A program made the position numbers and the translations under genes. Source: Phaeotremella fagi (Eukaryota; Basidiomycota; Tremellomycetes; Tremellales; Phaeotremellaceae). From it: a stretch of 64,000 nt of DNA. Location of the stretch: the NCBI GenBank assembly GCA_001599715.1, contig BCHU01000016.1, positions 1 to 64,000 on the forward strand, written 5' to 3'. Below the pieces are notes generated by a model. That model did not search any database. It was not told the origin of the DNA and was given only the letters and a program-made list of their open reading frames with translations. Shown one piece after another: positions 44,588-57,482 of this stretch; within the stretch, counting starts at the first letter, position 1, and each line of letters begins with the position of its first letter.

Positions 44588-46851
44588 TACATGATACAAC
44601 AATCCGATCTTACACCAGCTTCAGTCGCGTGTTCCCTAACCACCTCTTGATCGTTTTCTTTTTGTTTGATCTTGACTTCTTTAGGGAACCATTCTTTCAT
44701 AAAACTAAAAAGTGTCAGTTCATTTCATGGTACGGACGTTTAACTCACTTCATCACCGTATAATCTAAACAAGCTGTTACAAGTTAGCACCCATCACCCT
44801 CGTAAAGTCAAACACTCACATTTATCAGCCAACAACACCGTTTTACTTCTACAAAGTGGACACTCTGCCGTTCCAGCTTTCTGCATTTTAACCAAACATC
44901 TCACACAGAACAAATGTCCACATGTAAGTCTGATAGGTTTGAAAGCTATCGAGGTACAGATCAAACAAGCGTAATCGTCTAAACTCGGTAGGATTCTAGG
45001 GGATCAACCGCGGTTCGATGTAGTAGACTTACGGTAGAAGGGTATCGGTCAAACTAGCCAGTAGAACATGAGGCAATGAGGTGTTGTAGAATGTCCAGGA
45101 CGTCACGTTCCCGTCATTCACTGGTGCTGCTAAGGTCGTTCGAACAAAACTAGCAAATCCAACTGAAGCAGTTAAAGCCGTTCGTTTATCGTGTTTCTTC
45201 AAAATCCTAAGTAACAGATCAGCACTCATATACAGTCCAAAACTCACTTCCTAGCCGCGTTGATGTTAGCACTCTGGAACCTCTTCAGATCCAACAACAA
45301 CATGTTCAATCTCAAAAATTCTTCCCAAGCTTCCCGAGTCTTCTTCCCCTTCATCGTCCTCCTATCACCCAACCCCCGTTTCACGACGGCATTCGCAAAA
45401 GCCTTCAACCTCTGTTCAGCTTGTTCGACCGTTCTTTCACCTCTGTCTCTTTCGGAAGACGATTCGAATATCTGAGCTTCGATCCACATGGTGAAAATCT
45501 CTCTCCAGGCGTATAAATCTTTCTTGTTCGCTTTGGACGACGTGTGGAGTAGTCGATTACTGGTGTTGGCTTTCGTTAACGCTGTAGATGTTGATGGTCC
45601 TGGTGATAAGGGAGTTGGAAGGATTTCTATCGATGACTGAGGTGTTATACTGTTTGAAATCATTTTACATAAATTGTCAACTGATTTCCTGAATTCTTCT
45701 TGTTGAGCCGCGTGAAACGCTGATAACGAAGTTAAAGCTGCCGTGAGAAGATTGAAGAACGCCATGTCGGACGCTAAAGGGATAATGAATTCTCTATCTG
45801 TCGATGTCGATATTTCAGGTATCACTTCAGGTTCGACAGCTGCTTCACCCAATGATAAATCACCCATTCCATCTGTTACTTCACCACTAGCCAGAGCCCA
45901 GATCGGACTGACAGCGTTGGTAACACGTTCCAAAGTAGGTGATGGTGGGATGACATCGATTTCAGGTGCTGATTCTGGTTTGAACGGTTTCGGTGTTTTG
46001 GTAGTCGTATCATCCCCATCTTCATCCTCTGACATTTCCGACGTGTCCTCTGACGTGTCCCCTGCCGCAAGTTCTGATTCTGAAGTTCTGGGTGAAAGTG
46101 GTGATAGAGGTGAACGAGTGTCGTCACTAGGTGAAGGGGAGGACGACATTTTTAAACGAATCTGTGGAACTGGATGACTAACATCGCCTAAAAAGTAAGC
46201 TTCAAGAGGTGAACAGGTACTCACCAACTAGTTCGTATTCAGCTTTGATCGCTCCATGTTCATTGGTGAAATGTCTAATCCTCCGTCTAGAATCCGCACT
46301 TTCACTTCGTTTAGGTAAACTACTCGATAAACCGTCATCCACACTTTTGCCCATCAATTCTCCAACACTGATAGGTCTAACTGGTCCAGAATCAGATAAC
46401 AATCTCAATCTAAACTTCTTGTGATGCGCCATAGAACTTGATAATTCTTCATCTGGTGTTGAGGAGGCTGGGAATTCCTCTACTGGATCTAATAAGACTT
46501 CTTGAGGTTCTTTGTGTTCTACTTTTGGTTGATTGGAGGTTTTTAGAGTTGAGGGGGATCCTTCATCTGATTCGAATTCGAATTCTAAAATGTCGCCTGC
46601 GTCTGAGGGTGAAGGTGTTGGTTCAGGTGTATCGTTATCTGTCACCAGGAGTTTATGAAGCACATCACGGGATAAACCCATTGACGATAGCTCCGATACT
46701 ACATCTTTGATAAGTTTTTTGAGCTAAAACTGAGTTAGTAGGTTATAGACGATTACCAACGCACAGTTCCATATTCGATCGCTGAAGATTTCCATTCTTC
46801 AGGAAAAGAAGATCTATTGAGAATAGCTTCGAATTCTTTACCGTACTTCAT
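44588..46851 (-). CDS. SPX-RING protein with CaaX-like C-terminus
   Basis: Starts MKYGKEFEAILNRSSFPEEW, then EYGTLKKLIKDVVSE, a clear SPX-domain start; SPX domains bind inositol pyrophosphates and report phosphate status. A long disordered insert follows, then the rest of SPX (LYAWREIFTMWIEAQIFES) and a C3HC4 RING (CLICTSIAFKPIRLTCGHLF, CVRCLVKM...CPLC), so it is a likely ubiquitin ligase. The two last introns must be spliced to read ADKSCLDYTVMNFMKEWFPK then EVKIKQKENDQE. The last residues are DCCIM, matching a CaaX prenylation box (Cys at -4, Met last). The start is 838 bp from the divergent Ssd1-like gene. The stop codon occupies 44587-44589. Confidence 0.9.
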
Positions 46852-47689
46852 CTTGTCATTGAGGTTGTGGTTGTAGTGTGTCTTGTTGTACTAGTTGCAA
46901 ATAAATGTTATGAGATGAAGTAAGAAATGAACATTGTTTACGAGAATAATAACGATTTGACTTTTTTTCTGCAACTATTACTATTCTCGGAACAAATCAA
47001 TGTAACCGGTTAAAAAATCAGATTTTCGCGCCACCCACCACACACGTTTATGGGTGCAGAAATTCATGCCTTTTGGTTAGTACAGGTTGAGATTTTAGTC
47101 GCTGTAAGCACTGGTTCGTGTATGGTCTATGGTAGGAGGTTCTTATGCAAGCTGTAGATGAGAAGTATGCGTTTTTGGGTATGAAATTTCGTAGAGTAAA
47201 AGACCGCTCGTGTGACCATTTTGAAAAGTTTTTTTACCTGTCACATTTGGTTTTTCATTGAAACAGTCGATGGGTCTGAACATAATAGTGTTATTTCAGA
47301 GGTCTGCATGTGAACATACATAGTATCAAGGGAGATGTTGGGATTGTAAGTGGAAGATAGAGACAATTACCAGTACAAAGCCAAGTCATACTGCGCCACG
47401 GTGCCACTAAGTACAGTACTCGTACAGTAGGTTAACGCGTCGATCAGCAGGCAGCAGTTGCAGCGTCATTGTCTGAGCTTGAGCTTGGACCACTAACGTA
47501 GACCTTGACTACCATCTTATATCTTATCCATCTTATATCTATCATCTATCATATCATATACTCATACCATCTCTTACCCACACTCTCTACACAGCTTCCA
47601 CTCACTTCACCTCCCAGTTCAACCACGTCATTCATTAACACACCGTTGAGTAGTGGAACTCCAAACTCCACACTACACTCCAACTTGCC
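46852..47689. promoter_or_regulatory. 838-bp divergent promoter with pyrimidine-rich leader
   Basis: Region between SPX-RING and the Ssd1-like gene. From about 47500 to 47690 it is strongly C/T/A-rich, with repeated atcttatat/atctatcat units, and G-poor, as in the long leader of a translated mRNA. Nothing coding is supported. Confidence 0.5.
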
Positions 47690-50600
47690 ATGGCAGATCC
47701 AACTACCACCTCTACACCTGATTCCTCAGCTCTGGCACCCCCCTCAAATCCATCCAGACCATCCTCAGCCAACTCCAACAAAAGTCGTAGAGGACGACCA
47801 AGCAATTCAGTCAACGGCTCATCAAACCCTTCAAGGAGTAACTCCAACAATTCAGCCGTTTCAAATTCAAATTCACATTCTTCGAAAGGACGTGGGGGTA
47901 ACGGTGACAAGAAGAAAAGTAGTGGTAACACCACAACGATAAGTGGTGGGATTTCTCTCGGTGACGAAAAAAGAAAACCTTCGAATTCGAATTCCAATCC
48001 GAATCGAAGACCGAGTCCAATCAATATCAACACCAACACCAACACAGCCTCGTCGACATCGACATCAACCGAAACTCCTCGTTCGATTCATGTCGTATCT
48101 TCACCTCGTGATGCCATGAGAGCCGCTGTCGACGTAGCTACTGAAAAATATACCAAACAATCTGGTGGTGATACGTTGAGTAGTTTACAGAATTTAATCA
48201 CAGACCTCAAAGCTATCTCTCCTGGTACTTCTACAAAGTCTTCTGCTCCCGGCTCCAGGTCAGCTAGTGGTAGTAAAGATCCAAATTCGCATTCAAATCC
48301 CAATCCAAACGCCAACCAACGTACCAGTCCGGTTCCAGTTCCAGATTCAAACGGGAAAAAACTCAAAGCAGACGCTCCAAGTTTCACACCCTCGTTCAAC
48401 TCAGTCTCACCAGTCGCTTCTCAGTTGTCAGCTTCACCTGTCGCAGCTCCAAGATCCGTATCCAACACAAGTGTTCGTCGTGCATCATCATCATCCAATT
48501 CCAACGCTCCAATGAATGCTATACTTAATGTACCAGTATATTCAGCCCCGTTTTATCCAAACCAATTAACAGTCCATCCAGAGGACAACGAGGACATGTC
48601 ACCACTTTCATTTGCTCATCATGCCGACGCTCAGTTCCAACAACAGCAACTACTTGTAGCTCAACAATACCAATTCCAACAACTCCAAATTCTTCAAGCT
48701 CAAATCGCCGCAACTGCTGCAGCTGCTCAAAGGGACGTTCCCATGGGTGGTTTCGTCGCTCCAAGATTTCAAGCTCTAGCTCAACAGCGAGCTCAGGCTG
48801 TTCAACAACAAGCTGCTCAACTGGCACAAGCTCATGCAGCGTTTGAACTTCAACAGGCGGCGTTGTACCAACAAGCCGAAGCTTTCAACAATCAACCACC
48901 ACCTGTTTTCGAAGAGGATTCCCCGGAACCTCGTCATTCGGTTCTAGGTCCCACCGGTCGCCCCCAACTTGCTCCTTCATTCACGTTTGGTGCTAAACCT
49001 AGGCAATCGAGTATAGAATCTTCGCCCTCGCCTGTGGTTGTCAATCGAAGTGAGGGTATTGGCGGTGCGGCTGCTACTGGATTAGCTGGACTCGCCGCTA
49101 GAGCTCATAGACGGACTGGAAGTGAAATGACACCAGTCATGGCTCAACAGGTGAGTACTTGTCTTGACACAACTGACGTTCAGGCCCAAATTCAACAAGA
49201 AATCGAAGCCCTTCAAGCCAAACAAAAGGCTCTCATGCAACAGGAGCTCGCTCAACAACCTCAACCTCCTCCAGTGGCCAGACATCGTCGTGTTCAATCT
49301 AGTATGCCCACTTCGACTGCTGAAACGTTTGACGAACAACCGCGACGAGGTTTGGAAATGCCTCCACCCCCCGTTCCATCCAGTCACAGTCGTCGACACA
49401 GTGTCAACGTTTTTAACAAGACTGCGGGGTCGGGAGCTGGTTTCGCTGGCAACGATATCCCAGAGGAGTCGGTCGCTTCTAACGGTCACCACAGATCTGG
49501 ATCTCGTTCAGGTGTCGAATCAGGTAGTTGGCGCATCAACAATGGTACAATCACCAACACCAACGCCAACGTTGCCGTGTCCGATCTCACAGCTGCTCAA
49601 GCTCAATTACAAGCGTTGGCTCAATTCCGTGCAGCTGCCGGTGGAGGTCATTCCAAAATGGCTTCGTTCAGTTTCCCAAACATGTTGCCAAATTTCTTGG
49701 CCGCTACTACACTTCAAGGATCTCAGGGGCAATCCTTGTGGCAACAACAACAAGCTTTCCAATTGCAGTTGCAGCAATCTTCTCAAGGTCCACAAAGAAA
49801 GTCGCTGTTCGCTCCGTATCTCCCACAAGCTTCACTTCCTCCTCTACTGTCAGCTGGGAAACTTGTCGTCGGTGTACTTCGAGTCAACAAGAAGAATCGA
49901 TCTGACGCTTACGTCGCTACGGATGTCCTGGAAGCTGATATCTACATCTGTGGATCCAAAGATCGTAACAGAGCTTTAGAGGGTGATATCGTTGCTGTCG
50001 AGTTACTCGATGTTGATGAAGTCTGGGGAACGAAAAAGGACAAGGAGGAGAAAAAGAGGAAAAAGGAAGAAAACGCTGCGTATGATTTCAAACCTACCAT
50101 GAAAAAGGTGGAGAAGAAAAAAGACGACGTAGAGGTCGAAGGTCAAGGATTGACTTTGTTTGATGACGAAGAAGTCAACGACGACACTAAACCTACATAT
50201 GCCGGACATGTTGTTGCTGTCGTACGTCGAAATTTAGTATCCCCACTGACCTTAGGTCGAACGTATGCCGAGTCAACTCTTCTCTGGTCAACTGGGTGTT
50301 CTTCGACCCTCATCAGCTGCTACCAAGGAAAAGCAAGAACTTGAAAGAAGGGAGCGAGAGGGTGACAAACACAAGAACGAACCTGAAGCTCGACCAAAGA
50401 TCGTTTGGTTCAAACCTACAGATAAACGTGTTCCTTTGATTGCGATTCCAACCGAACAAGCTCCAGAAGATTTCGTAGAGAATTCTGAAAATTACGCTGA
50501 TAGATTGTTTGTCGCTACGATTAAACGATGGCCAATGTGAGTTCACTTCAGGAACCAACTGACCTCAGTACATCACTCCATCCATTCGGTACACTTGTGG

Positions 50601-52834
50601 AAGAACTTGGACCTATCGGTGATGGCGAAGTCGAAACCAGCGCTCTGCTGAAAGAGAACAATTTCCCAGTCGAAGATTTCGCTGAAATCGTTATGAAATG
50701 TTTACCACCTATGCCATGGAGTATCCCAGAGAGGGAATACGAAGTTCGACAAGATCTCCGTGGAGACAGAGTGTTCACTATTGACCCGTCAAACGCTAAA
50801 GATCTTGACGACGCTTTGTCGATCAAAAAGGATGGTGACAATTACGTTGTCGGAGTCCATATCGCTGATGTCTCTTATTTCCGTGAGTCGCCTTGGAATG
50901 CTCTGCTGATGACAGTCAAATCGAACACCGCTTTGGATAGAGATGCCAGAAAACGTGCAACCAGTGTTTATCTCGTTCAAAGAGTTGTCCCTATGCTTCC
51001 GCCTGCTCTTTGTGAACAGTTGTGTAGTCTTTTACCTGATGTTGAGAGGTTAGCTTTCTCTGCTACCTTCACGATCGACCCAGAGGGCAAGGTGGTAGAT
51101 AAATCCTTTACGAGAACGATCATCAAGTGAGTCTTTGGACTCTGACATGCTGACCCCAGATCATGCGCTAAACTCGCTTACGACGATGCTCAAACTGTCA
51201 TCTCTGGTGGACAAGTTCCAGCTGGTAAAATCACCAACGGGCATTCACCGTCCGATGTCGAAGGGGATATCAGAACATTACATGTAGGTGTGATATGGAG
51301 TCATCGCTGATTCCAGGAAATCGCTACCAAACTCCGAAAGAAACGTATCGAAAACGGATGTATGCTTTCCAACAAGACTAAAATTTCGTTCACGTTGAAC
51401 CAAGGTCGTCCAGTTGATTGTGAGGCACAAAAGATCAACGAAGCGAATAATCTGGTACAAGAAGTAGGTCAAATGTGAAACCCCACTGACGACAAGTTTA
51501 TGCTTCTTGCCAACATGTCTGTGGCTCAAGTTATCGCTCAAGGATTACCTGAACAATCGTTGTTACGACGACACGAAGCACCACTCGATCGACGACTTGA
51601 TGGTTTCATCCAACGAGCTCAAAAACTTGGATACGATTTTAAAGCCTTTGACGAGAACAACCTCCCTAGTGCTGGTTTACTTCAAAGTTCATTCGACGAT
51701 GTTACGGATAAAGATCATGGATTGTGTTTGAATCTGCTATCGAGAAAGGCTATGCAGAGGTGTGTTTTGATATTCGGTGTAGACTGACGTGCAGGGCAAA
51801 ATACTTTTGTACGGGAATGTTGGATATCGCCAAATATTCTCATTGGGCTTTGAACACACCTTTATACACTCATTTCACTGTATGTCTGCTGTGGAGGGGT
51901 TCGCTAATGTCTAGTCGCCGATACGTCGTTATGCTGATGTCCTTGTTCATCGAATGTTGGACGCTTGTATCACAAGCCGTAAGTTTGATTTAGGGGTTGG
52001 CTAATGATTGAAGCTTCACCAAACGACGTCAAATTCCACATGGACAGGGATCAAGTTGCGAAATGTGCTCAACAATGTAACATGAAGAAGCGTAAGTGTA
52101 TCTACTTATTTCTTTACTCATGTATTGCTTAGAGAGCGCCAAGATCGCTGAAGAACAATCGATCCATTTATATCTTTGCATGTTGATTCATGACCTTACT
52201 GAAAAGTACGGACCGGTCATTCGAGAAGCTAGAGTCACTGGAGTTTTGGATGCCGCTTTCGATGTTGTTATCGTGAGTGCACGTAGTAGCGTAAACTGAT
52301 CTGTAGCCTGAATTCGGTATTGAAAAACGAGTCCATGTCGATAAAATGCCAGTCAACAATACCGTCTACGACGAACATAAAGATGTTTTATCGTAGGTAC
52401 AAATGTTTGATGTGCACTAACAACCAGATTATATTGGACAACTCAAGACGTCCTAGAATATCTATCAGAAACCACAGACGATCCAACTTTAATGAAAATA
52501 AAAAAATCAACAGAAAAAGAAAACATTTCAACCGGCAAGACATCTTCACAAACCAAATCCCAAGATTTACTGTTTGATGAAGAAGAATCTGCGTCTGGTT
52601 CTGATCAATACAAGAAATCGGCTGGTTACGTTTTCGATCGAAATTCTTTTGATGGGTTGAGGATGGATTCGGGTCATTTGATTCAGGACGTCAAGGAATT
52701 AATCAAGATTCCCGTTTTGATCACTTCGGATTTAAGTAAATCGCCTCCTGTTATCATGGTTTATGCTTGTTAGTACTTGGTGATTTTGTGGGATTAAACG
52801 CTGATTCATTTTAGGTAATCCATATGCTAAATGA
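47690..52834 (+). CDS. SSD1: Ssd1/Dis3L2-like RNB-domain RNA-binding protein
   Basis: The N-terminal ~700 residues are disordered: Ser/Asn-rich, then Gln/Ala-rich (FQQQQLLVAQQYQFQQLQIL). They carry four HxRxxS sites for NDR kinases (HRRTGS, HRRVQS, HSRRHS, HHRSGS; DNA 49106-49504) and FSFP (49667-49678), a [YF]xFP docking match. The nuclease-like half has cold-shock segments (LPPLLSAGKLVVGVLRVNKK), then the RNB core with FTIDPSNAKDLDDALSI, keeping all four Asp of the RNase II active site. Later blocks: VVGVHIADVSYF, ALDRDARKRATSVYLVQRVV, MLLANMSVAQVIAQGLPEQS, LDIAKYSHWALNTPLYTHFT then SPIRRYADVLVHR. The last intron joins VMVYAC to NPYAK. Many introns. Cytoplasmic mRNA regulation is the known family role; retained catalysis is an open question. 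Confidence 0.92.
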
Positions 52835-53127
52835 TAATTTTGATGAGTTTGGTAGAAAAGATTCATGTCTATCGTGTCAAGAAACTGTATAAAGAAAGTT
52901 AAAGTGGAAGTGCTAATAGTGTGTGTGGTAGTGCATAAAGTAGAAAAGAATCTTCATAGCAGTCAATCAATGTATTTATTATCCAAATTAAACTGCAACT
53001 GCAACCCAATTCCAAAATAACATGATAAAATTCATAAAGAGAAGGTAGAAAAACGTTTTTTTCTTTCATTCGTATAAAACACAAAGCACATGACCAATTT
53101 TAAAATTCCCGTTCCCCTTCCCAACAT

Positions 53128-56100
53128 CTAAACAAAAGATCGTAAACCACTGGCAGGTAAACCAACTTGAGTGATTGAATCAACGACACAAATTGAATTT
53201 TTGAATTCGGGTAGATATCTGGCTCCAGTGTATGTAGAGACGACTGACGGTGAACCAGAATAAATCGGTGTGAGTGATCCAGGACAAATATCGAATTTCG
53301 TGAAATGGTCATAAGTGATTTCGATGGCGTCTCTTGGATTTCTATCACCTTGAGCGAGAACTGCTCTAGCCTGTGGGTTTGTTAGTACAAGTCCGCTCGT
53401 GGATTGTGTGGGGGGGACATACCTGGGTAACGACTTTTGTATCACTTGGATTGGCGTCTATTAATCTTCTAGCTAAGACGGCTGCAGTCGCGTGATTACC
53501 GGCTTTGGAGAAGACGCTCATAGCTGATCGAAGAGCTAGTTGGACGTGTGAAGGTTGGAGTTGACAGTGGGTGAAGTAAGCCGCTAGTTCTAGATTTCTT
53601 GCAACGTTTTCAGGTTCCTCTGCGACCAATCTACGTCTTTCAGTTTCCATCGATAACCCGATAACGTATTCACGACAAGTGGTAACGATAGTTTTGACCT
53701 GGAGTTGTTGTTAGTGTAAAATCCAATTAGACATAAACTCAACCCACCTCGTTAGCATCACTTTCAGATGAAACAACGACCAACAGTAATTTTTGTAGAA
53801 TCGTTCGATAACTGTTCAAAGCCTCTACGAATTTACCACGACTAAAGTATCGATGACCTTCGTTCAACAGGTTCTGAACGTCATCCAAAGTAAAAGTGAT
53901 AGCTGGTAGGACCTCTCTCAATTCAGTAGTTTCGGGGTTACGTCTGACGTTGAAGGATAAAGGTGGAAGTGAAGGATTCGCTGGAACGTAGACATGAGCT
54001 TTCGAGTAGAGTTCCAAGAAATACGGTTTCAGTGGTTTGAAATTTATAGCGGCGACTTGTCTGTTGAGGAGTTGCATTGCCGATTCGAAATGTCCCGCTG
54101 AAGCGTGATCAGCCGCTAGAGGTGAATTTCGAATCCACATGTCGTTCTCGGAAACACCAGCTGAAACACCTTCAGATAAATCGGCTTCGACTTCAGCTTC
54201 CGCTTCAACCTCTTCTTCAGGTGGTGCAATGACTTCAGCGTCAAGATCCCATCCTTCATCTTCGTCTTCGGCGGTTTCTGCGGTTTCATCTGCTCCACCC
54301 CAGGCATCCAATTCCTCGGTAACAGGTTGAATACCGTTGGTGACTTCACCAACAACGCCTTCAGCACCACCGTTGGCAAGAGCACGATCGAAGAAGCTTT
54401 CACCGAGATTCTTGATCGGCCAGTTGGATTCTGACTGAGCAAAAGCGACAGGTGGAGGTGCGAGCGAGGTATGACCAGAATTTTGAGGGGGTGGTGGTAA
54501 ATCGTCCTCAGTCATGCCTGCATCTTCAAGAATGTCCAATGCAAGGTCGTCCAAACCGTTAGTCTTGGCAGTGTAGTATGCGAGGGGGTCTGACGTCAGT
54601 GACTGTCAAGTTCACTCCACTCACATTGACCAGTTTCACGTAAAACAGCAACACGAGATTGAACGTCACCAAGGTATAAAGCGTTTTGGAATCTAGCCAT
54701 TTGATCACCACGTTTAGTAGCGATAACTTGCATTTGATTCAAACGTTGAGTGTTACCAGTGATCATATAAAGGAAAGATAGTTTATCAAAGTTTTTAGCT
54801 TTTTGATAAGCAGTTTCGACAATCTTTCGTCAGCCAAATTTGCAACACTTGACTTACAGAATGGTTTCCCTGTTTCAAAGCTTGAGCACCTAAACGATTC
54901 CATACATCTTCTCTGTCGACTGCACGAGCCATTTCCAAAGCGACGGTGAGGTTACCACATTCAATAGCGAGATCGAATCTGGTGTTTTGATCTTGAACGA
55001 AATGAAGTGCGATTTCAGGATAACCTTTCTTTTGTAGATAACCGATGATAGATTGACCAACGAGGTTACTGGTTCTGATGATTTGCAGGACCTCGTCATA
55101 GTTCTTTCTAATCAACGCTAGTTTGAATCGGTATTCCGTTGGGTCGATAGTGATAGTCTTTGGTTTAGCGGTACGATCGAGACAATGAACGATTTGACCT
55201 TTAACTCGGGTAAGATAAACAGGTTGTTCCAAGGTTTTGATGATACCGTTGTCACCTTGTGGAAGAGCGTATTTGATATGGTTCAAAGTGGTATAAATTA
55301 AAATTCCACTATCGTCCCAAGCGGCAGATTTGATACGGATAGTTTCGTGAATCAAAGAACTCTGTCCGAGACTCTTGTTGGCAATGGTGATAGCTACCTG
55401 TCAGTCCACCATCACGACGTATAGACTCACTGTGTTTACTCAACAACGCGACCATGTTACCGTCCGTACTCCAAACAACATATTTAACTGGTGGAGTAGC
55501 CAATTCCGCCAAAATCTTTTGTTGTTGGATATCAAACAAGACAACCGATGTTGGCGCAGACAACAACAGGGAAGCGGTACCGCCGTAAAAGATTTCATTG
55601 GTTTGAACAGGACATTTGACTGTTTTAGTCAACGAATTGGATAAATCACGAATCTCAATGTTTTGAGCGGTCTTGTCGAGAACAGCCATTCTGTTTCTGG
55701 CGACGAAGATGGCACCGATACCGTTTCCACGTTTACCGTCTGATGGGGTGTCTTTACCGTCTGAAGCTGAAGTTCCTTTGGGAAGGGTGACGAGTTCGTA
55801 GACTCCGTTATCGGTGGTTGAGGTGACGATGACTGCTCTCTCGGCAGGGTTGTAACTCAAAGTTCTGGGTTGAACGTATTGACTACCTAATTTTCTGACA
55901 CTGCAGATACCTTGATTGGTTCCAGTCGTGAGATCGGCCATTCGAATAACCTTGTCTTTGACGTAGAACAATTGATTTCCGGAAAGTGAGAAAGCAGGAC
56001 GTTCCCTTTCAAGTTTGAAGACGATGAGACCGTTGTCGTGGCCTAGGTGTTAGCTCTGGCCACCAGTGTTACTCACCTGCAGCGAACAAATTGAGTTCAG

Positions 56101-57221
56101 GATGAGCAGTCAAAACCCAAAACCTATCGTGTTCCCTTCTAAAAGTTTGAACGGCAGTTCGTTTAGTCATATCCCAAACCCTAATAGTTTTATCTTCACT
56201 AGCGGAGAGAATAAGTTCATGTCGAGGATGGAACAAGGTCATTGAAACGTTGTTGAAATGACCACGACAACTGTCAACTTCCCAAGCCTTCGTCTCTGAC
56301 ATTCTCCAAAGTTTGATTTGTCTGTCGTCACCGCAAGAAACTATCAGAGGGAGGGTCGGATGGAAAGATGCCCAATTGACACCTCTGTCGTGACCTTCCA
56401 AAACGTATTTAACGACTGCGTCAGTGTTACCGAAAAGATCTGCTTGACCTTGATTGGCACGTGCAACCTGTTCTTCGAACGACATTGGAGCTTGATGAGC
56501 TTGATTCTTCTTTCTTAATCCTGATATATCCCAGACTCTGACCGTCAAGTCCATAGAGGCTGAAACGACCAAATCGTCCCAAGGATGGAATTGAGCGCAC
56601 CTAGAGGGGGTTAGTTGTGGTTTTCGAGGCTTGACCTACATGATATAATGATTATGACCGGTTAAAATAGCTATACAAGTTCTAGATTGCCAATTCCAAA
56701 TTCTAATAGTTTGATCGTCAGAGGCAGAGATGATCCAAGGGTATTCACGATGGAAGAAGACGGTTCGAACGTAATCGAGATCTAAGTTAATTAGTATTAA
56801 ACCCTAGCCAAACATCGCATAGACCTACGTCCAGTTAAAGTGAATAAACATTTTCTCTGTTTATAATTCCAAACTTTAATTTTATAATCGTCACCACCTG
56901 AACAAAAGATTGGTTGAGTAGGATGGAAACAGATCCCACGAACTGGACCGTCGTGTTCGTCGTATCTATCTACTAGAGTTCCCATTTGATAGTTCCATAG
57001 TTGGATCGTACCGTTATGTAAAGATGCAGCTAGGAGTGGAGTTTTGGGATCTATCGTAGGGCTAGGTTTTAATATCTGTGGTGTTGATGTTGAACTTGGA
57101 CTTGACTTACGAAACGCGATTCCCTTCACCCTTGGTGATTTACTCTCGAACTGGATTGGATGGTTAGTTGTGGAGTTTGATGAGGGGGGATGGGATGACA
57201 TACCTTGGTAAGCATCTGCAT
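53128..57221 (-). CDS. COP1: coatomer subunit alpha
   Basis: COPI coat subunit for Golgi-to-ER transport. The first exon is MQMLTK; after an intron comes [13 protein letters not shown], and a 60-nt intron that lacks stops must be removed to give [20 protein letters not shown], the standard family text. WD40 repeats follow ([79 protein letters not shown]) and [14 protein letters not shown]. Then comes the second propeller, an alpha-solenoid ([28 protein letters not shown]), an acidic linker ([20 protein letters not shown]) and the C-terminal COPI domain ([40 protein letters not shown]). Convergent with the Ssd1-like gene. Length close to 1,200 aa. Confidence 0.96.
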
Positions 57222-57482
57222 CTTGAATTAGATGAATTGGTTAGATCGATTACCTGAACCTGTACCAAGTAGATGGATGTGGATAGGGATATATGATTAA
57301 ATGGTCAATATCTATAACTGCAACTGTAACTGTAACCACCTGGACCTCCAACGCTCCCCTCGACGTGACGTGCCAACTCATAGCCACGCTCATATAACAC
57401 CGAAAACGCCGATCCCACCTACACCCATCCAATTCAATGTGGCACTCATTAAATTCATACGCCTAGTCTACTCCTACTCTAC

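Noticed and set aside
50883..50917. Extra residues RESPWNALLMT in the Ssd1-like RNB domain
   Set aside because: They come from a short in-frame intron (GTGAGT...GACAG); splicing gives the smooth family sequence.
57050..57115. 20-residue insertion near the start of alpha-COP
   Set aside because: The segment is exactly a 60-nt stop-free intron (GTAAGT...GATAG); its removal gives the canonical [15 protein letters not shown].
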